From assembly GCF_000176035.2 (NCBI RefSeq), contig NC_015675.1, positions 2,236,001 through 2,300,000 on the forward strand: a DNA stretch of 64,000 nucleotides, read 5' to 3'. The position numbers and the translations under genes were made by a program. The notes beneath the pieces are model-generated. The model saw only the letters and a list, made by a program, of their open reading frames with translations. It was not told where the DNA came from and did not search any database. Positions 1 to 7,666 of the stretch are shown here, piece by piece; the stretch's first letter is position 1; each line of letters opens with the position of its first letter. The DNA is from Mesorhizobium opportunistum WSM2075 (GTDB taxonomy: Bacteria > Pseudomonadota > Alphaproteobacteria > Rhizobiales > Rhizobiaceae).

Positions 1-34
1 TGGCGGCGACCGCATCGAGGGAAAACGCGATCAA
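1..34 (-). CDS. hyfF: Hydrogenase-4 subunit F-like protein, first codons only
   Basis: Only about eleven codons are present, reading MIAFSLDAVAA from a TTG start that overlaps the hyfE stop (TTGA). The reading resembles the N-terminus of HyfF/NuoN-type antiporter-like membrane subunits, and the position directly after hyfE is where HyfF is expected. The rest lies beyond the left edge, so the identification rests on gene order plus a few residues. Confidence 0.5.
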   Translation of the reverse strand, partial: MIAFSLDAVAA

Positions 35-693
35 CGGTGTTCTCCCCTGTAATCGTCGAGGGCACCGATATCCACCGAGTCGAACCGCTCGCGGATGCGG
101 AACAGGAAGACCCCGATGACGATGAAGGCGATAAGGATCGAGAAGGCGACGCTGATCTCGACGACCAGCGGCATGCCCTTTGCCCCGGTGGCGGCAAGGA
201 CCAGGCCGTTCTCGAGCGACATGAATCCGACAACCTGGCTGACGGCATTCCGGCGGGTGACCATCACCAGCAGTCCCAGCAAAATGATGGACAGCGCGAA
301 GGCCAGATCCTCACGGGCGAGGGGGTCGGCTTCGGGTGTTACCCGCAGCATCAGGACCATGGACAGGGCCACCAGACCTATTCCGGCAAGCATGGTCGGA
401 CCGATCCCGACGGCCGTCTCGATATCGCGATGGATGCCGAGCCGCTGAATGATGCGATGAAGCCCGATGGGAATGACGATCGCCTTGAAGATAAGCGCGA
501 TTGCCGCTGTGACGTAGAGATGATGGGCGTCCTGGATGTAGGCCTGCCAAGCCACGGACATTGCGAGCACGATTGCATGAAGCGCAAAAACATTGATCAG
601 CGCAAAGAGACGGTCCTGGTAGAGCATCATGAAGCTGACCAGCACCAGGCTGCCGGCGAGCAGGTGAGCGATATCGAAGGTGAGACCGTTCAT
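31..693 (-). CDS. hyfE: Hydrogenase-4 component E (HyfE-like) membrane subunit
   Basis: This 220-residue, very hydrophobic protein matches the size of HyfE (about 216 residues). It has about seven membrane helices and a NuoK-like stretch near the C-terminus (FMSLENGLVLAA). In the family it is part of the membrane arm that couples electron transfer to ion movement. The start is the ATG at 693, which overlaps the hyfC stop as ATGA; the longer open frame upstream is only antisense read-through. It is translationally coupled between hyfC and the hyfF-like gene. Confidence 0.85.
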   Translation of the reverse strand: MNGLTFDIAHLLAGSLVLVSFMMLYQDRLFALINVFALHAIVLAMSVAWQAYIQDAHHLYVTAAIALIFKAIVIPIGLHRIIQRLGIHRDIETAVGIGPTMLAGIGLVALSMVLMLRVTPEADPLAREDLAFALSIILLGLLVMVTRRNAVSQVVGFMSLENGLVLAATGAKGMPLVVEISVAFSILIAFIVIGVFLFRIRERFDSVDIGALDDYRGEHR

Positions 694-1649
694 CACAGGC
701 TCCGGGAGACAAACCGGAGGAGCGTGGCGAGCAAGGCAAGCATCAGCGCCGCGCCTAGGAAATCCGGGACACGGAAGACGCGCATCTTTGCGATGGCCGT
801 CTCGAACACGGCGAGCAGCACGCCGCAGACGGCAAGTTTGCCGATATAGGCGACGACACCCGCGGCAAGGGATTGCAGTCCTGCGCCGGTTGTCGCCGCT
901 CCCCAAGGCAGGAAGACGCAGGAAATCAGCGACATATAGAGCAGGAGCTTGAGGAACGCGGCAAACTCGATCATCGCCAGATGGCGACCGGAATATTCCA
1001 GCACCATCGCCTCGTGGACCATGGTGAGTTCCAGATGGGTCGCTGGATTGTCCACCGGAATGCGCGCGTTTTCGGCGACCGCCACCATCACGAGAGCAAT
1101 GAGCGACATGCCGAGCGATACCCGCAGCCCAACCTGCGGCGAGCCCATGAAGGCGGCGACCGTGGACAACTGCGTCGCTCCGGCAACGAGCGCCAGGCTG
1201 AATACGATCAGCAGCATGGCTGGTTCGGCCAGCGAAGCGATCATGACCTCGCGGCTCGAACCTATGCCGCCAAAGCTCGTGCCGACGTCCATCCCCGCCA
1301 GCGCCAGGAAGAACCGAGCGCTTCCAAGCAGTGCGACGATGGCTATCAGATCGGCGGCCCAACTGAAGGTGAGGCCGGTAGCGAATGTCGGGATGAGTGC
1401 GGCGGCGACCCAGGTGGCGGCAAAGATCAAATAGGGTGTCACGCGAAACAGCCAGGACGCGTTGTCCGCCAGAACGACTTCCTTGCGCATCAGCCGCAGC
1501 AGGTCGCGGTAGGGTTGGACCAGGGAAGGGCCCTGGCGGCGCAGGAGTCGTGCCTTCACCTTGCGCACGAAGCCAGTCAGGAGCGGCGCCAGCAAAAGCA
1601 CCAGCGCCATCTGCGCGCCTTGAACGGCCAACTCAAGGATCATGGCCAT
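693..1649 (-). CDS. hyfC: Hydrogenase-4 component C / NuoH-like membrane subunit
   Basis: This 318-residue protein has about eight membrane helices and resembles HyfC/HycD, relatives of complex I subunit NuoH, the anchor that faces the quinone or hydrogenase module. Visible family features are the N-terminal KARLLRRQGPSLVQPYRDL loop and the acidic segment AENARIPVDNPATHLELTMVHE (residues about 195-216). The gene overlaps hyfB by 10 bases and hyfE by 1 base, so the three are one operon. No catalytic large or small subunit is visible here; it would have to lie further left. Confidence 0.87.
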   Translation of the reverse strand: MAMILELAVQGAQMALVLLLAPLLTGFVRKVKARLLRRQGPSLVQPYRDLLRLMRKEVVLADNASWLFRVTPYLIFAATWVAAALIPTFATGLTFSWAADLIAIVALLGSARFFLALAGMDVGTSFGGIGSSREVMIASLAEPAMLLIVFSLALVAGATQLSTVAAFMGSPQVGLRVSLGMSLIALVMVAVAENARIPVDNPATHLELTMVHEAMVLEYSGRHLAMIEFAAFLKLLLYMSLISCVFLPWGAATTGAGLQSLAAGVVAYIGKLAVCGVLLAVFETAIAKMRVFRVPDFLGAALMLALLATLLRFVSRSL

Positions 1650-3661
1650 AGTGCGAGCACCAGCAGCAGGACAATGAGAAAGAGGAAAACCAGGGTCAGG
1701 TAGCGCCGGATCGTCAGGAACTGCAGATGGTTGAGGCGGTCGGTCGCAAAATCGACGGCCCTGGCGATCGGCTGATAGAGCGTCTCCCAGATCACATCAT
1801 GCATTTCGACATGCAAACGCGCCGGCCCGGTTTCGCCAGGCGCAACCATTTCGACCGATTCCCTTGCACGGAATACGAACGTGCCGAACACGCGACGGAT
1901 AGGCTGCGCGAAGCTGACGGCCGTGTACTGCGAGCTGGGGATGACGTCCGGGAAGCCACAACCCCAGGCTGGACCTCGACGCAGTGCATGCGACGCGAAA
2001 CGGTGGATTGCATATACCGCCGCGGATGCGGAAAAGACGATGAACAGGAATACCAGCAGGCCGTTGTAGGAACTGCGGCTCGCTGCAATCGGCACGATCG
2101 ACAGCCAAGGTTGCGCCATCTGCACAGGCATCCGGCTGCCGATCAGCGGTAGTGTCACCGAGGATAGGCCGTCTATGACAAGACCCGGCAGAATGCCGGC
2201 AAACAGACAAAGTGCGGCGAGAATGAACATTGCCGCCAGCGAGTAGCGGTCGACCTCGTGCGCCAGTTCCACCGCGGCCGAGCGTGGCCGGCCGAGGAAT
2301 GTGATCCCGAATGCCTTTACGAAGCAGGCTGAGGCCAGTGCCGCTGACAGCGCCAGCAGACCGCCAACGGCGGGCACCATGACCTTCAAGCCCCATTGCG
2401 GCAGATCGGGGCTTTGCAATATCGCCTGAAAGGCCAGCCATTCCGAGACGAACCCGTTGAAGGGTGGAAGGGCCGAGATCGCCACGCAGCCGACCAGAAA
2501 GGCAAAACTTGTGAGGGGCATGCGAGAGATGAGGCCGCCCAGCTTCTCCATGTCCCGCTCGCCAGTTGCCGTCAGCACCGCGCCCGCACCGAAAAACAGC
2601 AGGCTCTTGAAAAAGGAATGGTTGAGGACGTGGAACAGCGCGGCGGTGAGCGCCAGCGCGGCAGCCGATGGCATGGCGTTCGCTTTGAAGGCCAGCGCGA
2701 GGCCAAGGCTCACGAAGATGACGCCGACGTTTTCGATGGTGCTGTAGGCAAGAAGCCGCTTCAGGTCCTTTTCCATCAGCGCGTAGAGGATGCCGAGAAC
2801 CGCCGTCAGGCCGCCGAAGAAAAGGACGACGACGCCCGACCACCAGGGTGGCTCACCGAGAAGATCGAAAATAACGCGAATGAAGCCATAGACGGCGACT
2901 TTGGTCATGACGCCGCTCATGAGAGCCGAGACGTGGCTTGGCGCGGCCGGGTGAGCGAGCGGCAGCCAAACGTGGAGCGGAACAAGTCCAGCCTTGGAGC
3001 CGGCGCCCAACAGCATGAGAGCCAGAACGAAAGCAGTGACCAGCGGGGTGGATGAGGCGGCACGCATCGCCTCGAACGTGTAGTTTCCGTCCGGGCCAGC
3101 CAACAGGCCGAACGCAAGCAGCAGCGCGAGCGTGCCGAAGCTCGCCATCACGAGATAGATGTAGCCCGCCCGCGCATTGTCCTGGTCGCGATGATGCGCC
3201 ATGACGAGCGCCCAGGAAGCGAGCGACATGAATTCCCAGGAAAGCAGGAAAGTGAAGGCATCGTCCGCGAGCACGACAAGATTCATTCCGGCGAGGAAGG
3301 CCGGGAAGAACGGCAGCACCCGATGGGGCGCAGACTCGTGCCTGCCGTAGCCGAGGCCGTAAAGACTGGCCATGGCACCGCCGAAGTTGACGATGACGAG
3401 GAAGAAAGTCGAGAGCGCATCCAGACGGAAATGCGCGCCGATCCATGGCAATCCAAGCGGCAAAACGGCGGTCGACGGGGTGACGGGATCATCGGCGATG
3501 CGGCTCGCGAGAACCAGGAGCACGGCCGCCGATATGCCCAGCGTCAAGCTGTAGATCAGGCGTGTTGCCGGTCCCGCCCTGCGGCTTTCCGAAACCGCAA
3601 GCACCGCGGTCCCCAGGAGCGCGGCAACGCTCCACAGAAGGACCGCGGCCCCCGGAATCAC
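1640..3661 (-). CDS. hyfB: Hydrogenase-4 component B (NuoL/MrpA-like antiporter subunit)
   Basis: This 673-residue protein matches HyfB (about 672 residues) and belongs to the NuoL/ND5/MrpA proton-translocating family. It has about 14-16 membrane helices, the family segment HVWLPLAHPAAPSHVSALMS with ion-path residues near 230-250, and LKRLLAYSTIENVGVI near 300. It probably moves protons as part of a membrane-bound oxidoreductase. Its ATG overlaps the stop of the upstream HTH gene (ATGA). With hyfC, hyfE and hyfF it forms the membrane arm; the electron donor and acceptor cannot be judged from this window. Confidence 0.88.
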   Translation of the reverse strand: MIPGAAVLLWSVAALLGTAVLAVSESRRAGPATRLIYSLTLGISAAVLLVLASRIADDPVTPSTAVLPLGLPWIGAHFRLDALSTFFLVIVNFGGAMASLYGLGYGRHESAPHRVLPFFPAFLAGMNLVVLADDAFTFLLSWEFMSLASWALVMAHHRDQDNARAGYIYLVMASFGTLALLLAFGLLAGPDGNYTFEAMRAASSTPLVTAFVLALMLLGAGSKAGLVPLHVWLPLAHPAAPSHVSALMSGVMTKVAVYGFIRVIFDLLGEPPWWSGVVVLFFGGLTAVLGILYALMEKDLKRLLAYSTIENVGVIFVSLGLALAFKANAMPSAAALALTAALFHVLNHSFFKSLLFFGAGAVLTATGERDMEKLGGLISRMPLTSFAFLVGCVAISALPPFNGFVSEWLAFQAILQSPDLPQWGLKVMVPAVGGLLALSAALASACFVKAFGITFLGRPRSAAVELAHEVDRYSLAAMFILAALCLFAGILPGLVIDGLSSVTLPLIGSRMPVQMAQPWLSIVPIAASRSSYNGLLVFLFIVFSASAAVYAIHRFASHALRRGPAWGCGFPDVIPSSQYTAVSFAQPIRRVFGTFVFRARESVEMVAPGETGPARLHVEMHDVIWETLYQPIARAVDFATDRLNHLQFLTIRRYLTLVFLFLIVLLLVLALWP

Positions 3662-3972
3662 GCCACGCTCCTCACAGGGAATTTGGCATCCGCATCTGCC
3701 CGGCCAAGAACCTTGGCAGGATCAAAGTCTGCCTTCAGCCGCACGCCGCGCCCGCCGATCTGGCTTGAGGCGCCATCGGCGATCAATTCGACGCCGGCGA
3801 GGTCAAGTGCTCCGATCAACTTCATGAGGGAATCGACGTTGCCCCGGATAATCGACTCGCTGGCCTCCATGCGTTGAATTGTCGGCACGGAAAGGCCAGA
3901 CAATTCGGCAAGCCTGCGCTGGTCGATACCAAGGAGCGCCCTCGCGGCACGCAACTGTGGAGCAGTTATCAC
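3658..3972 (-). CDS. Small XRE-type HTH regulator leading the hyf operon
   Basis: This 104-residue protein has an N-terminal Cro/C1-type helix-turn-helix (residues 5-40, LRAARALLGIDQRRLAELSG then SVPTIQRMEAS). The C-terminal tail continues to about GASSQIGGRGVRLK and lacks a known enzymatic domain. It is first in the operon and is coupled to hyfB by an ATGA overlap, so it is probably an autoregulator of the hyf genes. A perfect 15-bp palindrome 80 bases upstream is a candidate operator. Confidence 0.75.
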   Translation of the reverse strand: MITAPQLRAARALLGIDQRRLAELSGLSVPTIQRMEASESIIRGNVDSLMKLIGALDLAGVELIADGASSQIGGRGVRLKADFDPAKVLGRADADAKFPVRSVA

Positions 3973-4052
3973 GGTCGCACCCCCTTTGTCAGCTTTGAGG
4001 TATTATCTCTGGGCGTTGGAGCATATATTAAAATGGGGAGCATTCAAATAAT

Positions 4053-4067
4053 GATGCGTGACGCATC
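4053..4067. promoter_or_regulatory. 15-bp perfect palindrome upstream of the hyf regulator
   Basis: GATGCGT-G-ACGCATC has seven-base arms that match exactly. It lies in the AT-rich gap ahead of the HTH-hyfB operon and downstream of the DUF1275 gene end. It is a plausible operator, but the bound protein is unknown. Confidence 0.35.
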
Positions 4068-4161
4068 TGCGAGGCGAGCTGCAATGGTGGAGGTATCCCT
4101 GCGCTCACGACGGGCGGCACAAGGCTTAGTCTTGCCGTGGTCCTGAGGCAGGACTGCCGAG

Positions 4162-4920
4162 CTACTGCAGGAGCCGTCTCACGCGAACGGAGACATCCTC
4201 CAGGACTGGCATGGTGGCCAGAACGAGGAGAATGGCTGCGAGAAACAGCGTTGCGGCAAAGCCGACGTGCTTGAAACCCACTGCGCCGATGACGCCGCCG
4301 ATAAAGAACAATGCTACAAGCGACGCGAGCAGTCTCAGCTTCCTTCGATCCGCCTTGACGAACAGTCCGTCGGAGTCATTTCCCGAGATGTTCCAATAAA
4401 GCAGCTTGCCGATTTCGATGCCCATGTCGGTCACCAGGCCGGTGACATGCGTCGTCCGGATTCTGGCTTCCGACAGCTTGGTGATGATGGCGTTCTGCAA
4501 CCCCATGATGAAGCAAAGCAGCATCACGGTCATCGGCACGAACAGCGCTTCGTGACGTGCAAGATGGCTGCCGAGCAGACCGAAACAGATCAGCAGGATC
4601 GCTTCCAGGACAAGCGGGAACGCGTATTCGCTCTGCAGGCCCTGCCGCCTTCCCCAGTTGACCAAGACGGCCGAACAGGCGGCCCCGGCAACAAACGACA
4701 GGAAGGCTCCCAATCCCGAAAGCACCAGTTCGACATTGCCGAGTGCCAGATGATCAGCCATCGAGGAAACGATGCCTGACATGTGGGACGTATACTGCTG
4801 AACTGCCAGAAAGCCGCCGGTATTGGCGGCTCCTGCGATGAACGTCAGAAAGCGAGCGAGGTGCCGGTCGGTTCTTTCGCTTCGCTCCTTTCCGGTCAAC
4901 CGGCGCAGATACACGATCAT
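4162..4920 (-). CDS. DUF1275 (YoaK-type) membrane protein
   Basis: This 252-residue integral membrane protein has about six helices. The features FIAGAANTGGF near the N-terminus and the central MGLQNAIITKLSEARIRTTHVTGLVTD are typical of DUF1275. The family is widespread in bacteria and has no settled function; transport has been suggested. It is a single gene, divergent from two small genes across a promoter region that carries a 21-bp palindrome. Confidence 0.85.
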   Translation of the reverse strand: MIVYLRRLTGKERSERTDRHLARFLTFIAGAANTGGFLAVQQYTSHMSGIVSSMADHLALGNVELVLSGLGAFLSFVAGAACSAVLVNWGRRQGLQSEYAFPLVLEAILLICFGLLGSHLARHEALFVPMTVMLLCFIMGLQNAIITKLSEARIRTTHVTGLVTDMGIEIGKLLYWNISGNDSDGLFVKADRRKLRLLASLVALFFIGGVIGAVGFKHVGFAATLFLAAILLVLATMPVLEDVSVRVRRLLQ

Positions 4921-4994
4921 GAGCGAACCTTGCCTCCCATGCGGAATCGAGGCGTCAGTGTCTGAGTATGAAAAATGATAATCTGGATGGTATC

Positions 4995-5015
4995 ATTGAT
5001 GTTCAAAACATCAAT
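4995..5015. promoter_or_regulatory. 21-bp perfect palindrome in a divergent promoter region
   Basis: ATTGATGTT-CAA-AACATCAAT has nine-base arms that match exactly. It sits between the DUF1275 gene (minus) and the small gene at 5047 (plus), where a shared operator would be expected. No regulator gene lies beside it. Confidence 0.45.
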
Positions 5016-5046
5016 ACAAACCGAAAAATATTGACCCGCCCTTGGC

Positions 5047-5259
5047 ATGGCAAACTGGCGCGATTATCATGCCGGCATGATTCAACGCTACAAACTTTGC
5101 CGGGAGCCGGCCGGCACCTGGACCGTCGACGATGCCCTTACCGGGCGGCCTGCCGAGATGGGCAGCCGAACCATTGTCGGAATGAACCAGCACGATGCCG
5201 AGGAACTCGCCGATCTCCTCAACGGGCTGAATGCACAACGGCAGGAAGCGAAATCATGA
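5047..5259 (+). CDS. Small hypothetical protein
   Basis: This is a 70-residue soluble protein. The likely conserved part starts at the internal Met (base 5077), reading IQRYKLCREPAGTWTVDD, and the C-terminus HDAEELADLLNGLNA is probably helical. I do not recognise a family. The stop overlaps the start of the following PhnA-like gene (ATGA), which suggests coupled translation. Either ATG is possible because neither has a clear ribosome binding site. Confidence 0.5.
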   Translation: MANWRDYHAGMIQRYKLCREPAGTWTVDDALTGRPAEMGSRTIVGMNQHDAEELADLLNGLNAQRQEAKS

Positions 5260-5468
5260 AAGTCAAAGACAGCAATGGCACCCCTTTGAGTGACGGAGAT
5301 TCCGTCACGCTCATCAAGGATCTCAAAGTCAAGGGCACGTCCGTCACTCTGAAACGCGGAACATTGATCAAGAACATCCACCTCACGGGCAACGAAGATG
5401 AGGTTGAATGTCGAGCCGAAAAGGTCAAAAATCTGGTTCTGCGAACGGAATTCCTAAAGAAGGCGTAG
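5256..5468 (+). CDS. PhnA/YjdM C-terminal-domain-like small protein
   Basis: This 70-residue protein consists of only the SH3-like beta domain of the PhnA/YjdM family (VKDSNGTPLSDGDSVTLIKD, then GNEDEVECRAEKVKNLVLRTEFLKK). The N-terminal zinc ribbon of full-length YjdM is absent. The family was once linked to phosphonate use, but its true role is unclear. It overlaps the preceding small gene by four bases. Confidence 0.8.
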   Translation: MKVKDSNGTPLSDGDSVTLIKDLKVKGTSVTLKRGTLIKNIHLTGNEDEVECRAEKVKNLVLRTEFLKKA

Positions 5469-5552
5469 GAGAGCGACAGCTTCGATGGGATGTTGCCTGG
5501 AGTGCAATCCAGAGCACCGAAACCGCAATCAGGCACCCTTCTCGGAAAAACA

Positions 5553-6245
5553 TCACTGGTGTTGTGGCGCGGTCCTTGTTTGGTCGCCAACCGCAAACAC
5601 GGCGCTCGCTTCGCTGACGATGGAAACGTGATCCCTGGCAGCCTGGCCTGCCGCATTGCCATCGCCGCGCATGATCGCGGTGACGATGGCGTCGTGCTCC
5701 TGCCAGGACTTGGCGAGGCGCCCCGGCAGCATGAACTGGGCACGGCGGAACGGCGCCAGCCGGCTCCGCGTCATCACCGTCATTTCGCAGATATGGGCGT
5801 TGTGGGCGCCGCGATAGAGCCGGCTGTGGAACTCGGTGTTGAAATACTCGTAGTCCTCCTCGGCGCCTAGTCGTACCATCCGCGCCGAAGCCTGGTGCTC
5901 GACCTCGAGCGTCCGGCGCTCGCTGCTGGTCATGCGCTCGGCCGAGAAGCGCGCGCAGATCGCTTCCAGTTCGGCCATGCTCTCGAACATCGAGGCCAGA
6001 TGCTCCTGCGTCACCACGGCGACGATGGCGCCGCGGTTGGGGCGCCTTTCGACCAAGCCCATGGCGCTGAGCTGCCCGAGCGCCTCCCGAACCGGAGTGC
6101 GTGACACGTCGAAGCGGGCGGCGAGCGAGGTTTCATCGAGCTTTTCGCCCGGGCGCAGGAAGCCGGTGACGATCCGATCGCCGATCGCCCTCACCATCTG
6201 ATCCACGGTCGTGCCCGACCTGATCAAGCTGCGCTTCCCCGACAA
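5553..6245 (-). CDS. GntR-family regulator with FCD ligand domain
   Basis: This 230-residue regulator has an N-terminal winged HTH (residues about 15-80, LDETSLAARFDVSRTPVREAL) and an all-helical FCD domain with candidate metal-binding residues, including the H of FNTEFHSRLYRGAHN. TTG at 6245 is chosen as the start because GGAGGAG lies just before it; an ATG exists 16 codons in. It diverges from the ureide operon and is the obvious candidate to bind the two TGCATGCA sites in the shared gap. The ligand may be an operon substrate or intermediate (inference). Confidence 0.85.
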   Translation of the reverse strand: MSGKRSLIRSGTTVDQMVRAIGDRIVTGFLRPGEKLDETSLAARFDVSRTPVREALGQLSAMGLVERRPNRGAIVAVVTQEHLASMFESMAELEAICARFSAERMTSSERRTLEVEHQASARMVRLGAEEDYEYFNTEFHSRLYRGAHNAHICEMTVMTRSRLAPFRRAQFMLPGRLAKSWQEHDAIVTAIMRGDGNAAGQAARDHVSIVSEASAVFAVGDQTRTAPQHQ

Positions 6246-6360
6246 ATCTCCTCCGTCCCGTCTTCTCGTGGCGTCGGTCGAAGCGGCGCCTTCGACTCAA
6301 TATACCTCTCTATGCCTTTATTTTAATCTGCCTGTCAAATTGGCTGTTTTCAAGGCAAAA

Positions 6361-6372
6361 AGTGCATGCAAT
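6361..6372. promoter_or_regulatory. Candidate GntR operator, distal copy
   Basis: AGTGCATGCAAT contains the palindrome TGCATGCA. Its exact reverse complement occurs 91 bases downstream at the sigma-54 promoter. Paired inverted sites beside a divergent GntR gene suggest operators. Binding is inferred from position and symmetry. Confidence 0.5.
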
Positions 6373-6440
6373 TGCCTGCTACATGAGCAGTCGCTTTTGA
6401 AGCGGTAGTTGATTTTGTTCAATAAATTTCGCCAAACAAA

Positions 6441-6457
6441 CTGGCACAGTGATTGCA
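6441..6457 (+). promoter_or_regulatory. Sigma-54 (RpoN) -24/-12 promoter of the ureide operon
   Basis: CTGGCACAGTGATTGCA fits the sigma-54 consensus YTGGCAC-N5-TTGCW. The GG at 6443-6444 and the GC at 6455-6456 are separated by exactly ten bases. Transcription would start near 6468, giving a leader of about 50 bases before the ATG at 6520. Sigma-54 control, usually with NtrC, is typical for nitrogen scavenging genes, which agrees with the operon's predicted role. Confidence 0.78.
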
Positions 6458-6463
6458 TGCACT
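6452..6463. promoter_or_regulatory. Candidate GntR operator overlapping the -12 element
   Basis: ATTGCATGCACT is the exact reverse complement of the site at 6361-6372. It overlaps the -12 box of the sigma-54 promoter, so a bound repressor could block RNA polymerase directly. It may also pair with the distal site through a DNA loop. Confidence 0.5.
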
Positions 6464-6519
6464 TTCTTGATGGCATGTTAACCGACCCGAAAAAGGGGTC
6501 CTACAGGGGAGCATTCAAT

Positions 6520-7647
6520 ATGACCGCGAGATTCACGCTTAACCGCCGCGAACTGCTCAAGACCTCCGCCGCCGGAGCCGCGCTCGGCCTGGCCTCGGCA
6601 TCCTTTCCGATCAGCAGGGCCTTTGCCGCCGCCGCCACTGTCGGCTTCATCTATGTGGGGCCGAAGGACGACTACGGCTACAACCAGGCGCATGCCGAGG
6701 GTGCGGCGGCGCTGAAGGGCATCGAAGGCATCACCGTCGTCGAGGAGGAGAACGTCCCCGAGACGGTCGACGTCCAGAAGACGATGGAATCGATGATCAA
6801 TCTCGACGGCGCCTCGCTGATTTTCCCGACCTCCTTCGGCTATTTCGACCCCCACATGCTGGCCATGTGCACGAAATTCCCTGACGTGCAGTTCCGCCAC
6901 TGCGGCGGCATGTGGAACAAGGACAAGCATCCGATGAACGCCGGTTCCTATTTCGGCTATATCGGCATGGGCCAGTACCTTAACGGCGTCGTCGCCGGCC
7001 ACACCTCAAAGTCGAAGAAGCTTGGGTTCGTCGCCGCCAAGCCGATCCCGCAGGTGCTTCTCAACATCAACTCCTTCCTGCTCGGCGCGCGCTCGGTCGA
7101 CCCGACGATCACCTGCCAGGTGATCTTCACCGGCGAGTGGTCGCTGGCGGTCAAGGAGGCCGAGGCCACCAACGCACTGGTCGACCAGGGCATTGACGTC
7201 ATCACCTGCCATGTCGACAGCCCCAAGGTCGTGGTCGAGACGGCCGCCGGCCGCGGCGCCTTCGTCTGCGGCTACCACGCGAACCAGAGCCCGCTGGCAC
7301 CCGAGAAGTACCTCACCGGCGCCGAATGGAACTGGGCCAAGGTCTACAAGATGTTCGTCGACGACCTCATCGCCGGCAAGCCGCTGCCCAATTTCACCCG
7401 CGGCGGACTGGCCGACGGGTTCGTCAAGATGAGCCCGCTCGGTCCCGCCGTCTCCGAGCCGGCGCGCAAGCAGTTCGACGCCACGCTGGCCGAAATGATG
7501 AAGGGCGGCTTCTCCGTCATCAAGGGCCCGCTGAAGAGCAACAAGGGCGTCGTCGTGGCGACCGAAGGCCAGGCCTTCGCCGAGACCGCCATCGAGCTCG
7601 AAAGCATGGACTATCTCGTCGATGGTGTCGTCGGCTCGACCGCCTGA
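6520..7647 (+). CDS. BMP-family ABC transporter substrate-binding protein
   Basis: This 375-residue periplasmic binding protein opens with a twin-arginine-like signal (NRRELLKTSAAGAALG) ending near ISRAFAAA. The mature part has BMP/PnrA family features (VGFIYVGPKDDYGYNQAHAEG; the basic-membrane-protein fold usually binds nucleosides). The ATG at 6520 is chosen because it follows AGGGG and lies downstream of the sigma-54 promoter; an in-frame ATG at 6409 lies upstream of that promoter. As first gene of an operon that ends in ureide hydrolases, it probably binds a ureide such as biuret or triuret rather than a nucleoside (inference). Confidence 0.88.
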   Translation: MTARFTLNRRELLKTSAAGAALGLASASFPISRAFAAAATVGFIYVGPKDDYGYNQAHAEGAAALKGIEGITVVEEENVPETVDVQKTMESMINLDGASLIFPTSFGYFDPHMLAMCTKFPDVQFRHCGGMWNKDKHPMNAGSYFGYIGMGQYLNGVVAGHTSKSKKLGFVAAKPIPQVLLNINSFLLGARSVDPTITCQVIFTGEWSLAVKEAEATNALVDQGIDVITCHVDSPKVVVETAAGRGAFVCGYHANQSPLAPEKYLTGAEWNWAKVYKMFVDDLIAGKPLPNFTRGGLADGFVKMSPLGPAVSEPARKQFDATLAEMMKGGFSVIKGPLKSNKGVVVATEGQAFAETAIELESMDYLVDGVVGSTA

Positions 7648-7666
7648 ATCGCATGGAGACGGCAAC

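Noticed and set aside
6409..6519. Longer start for the BMP binding protein (37 extra residues)
   Set aside because: It lies upstream of the sigma-54 promoter and has no signal-peptide character; ATG 6520 has a ribosome site and a clean Tat-like signal.
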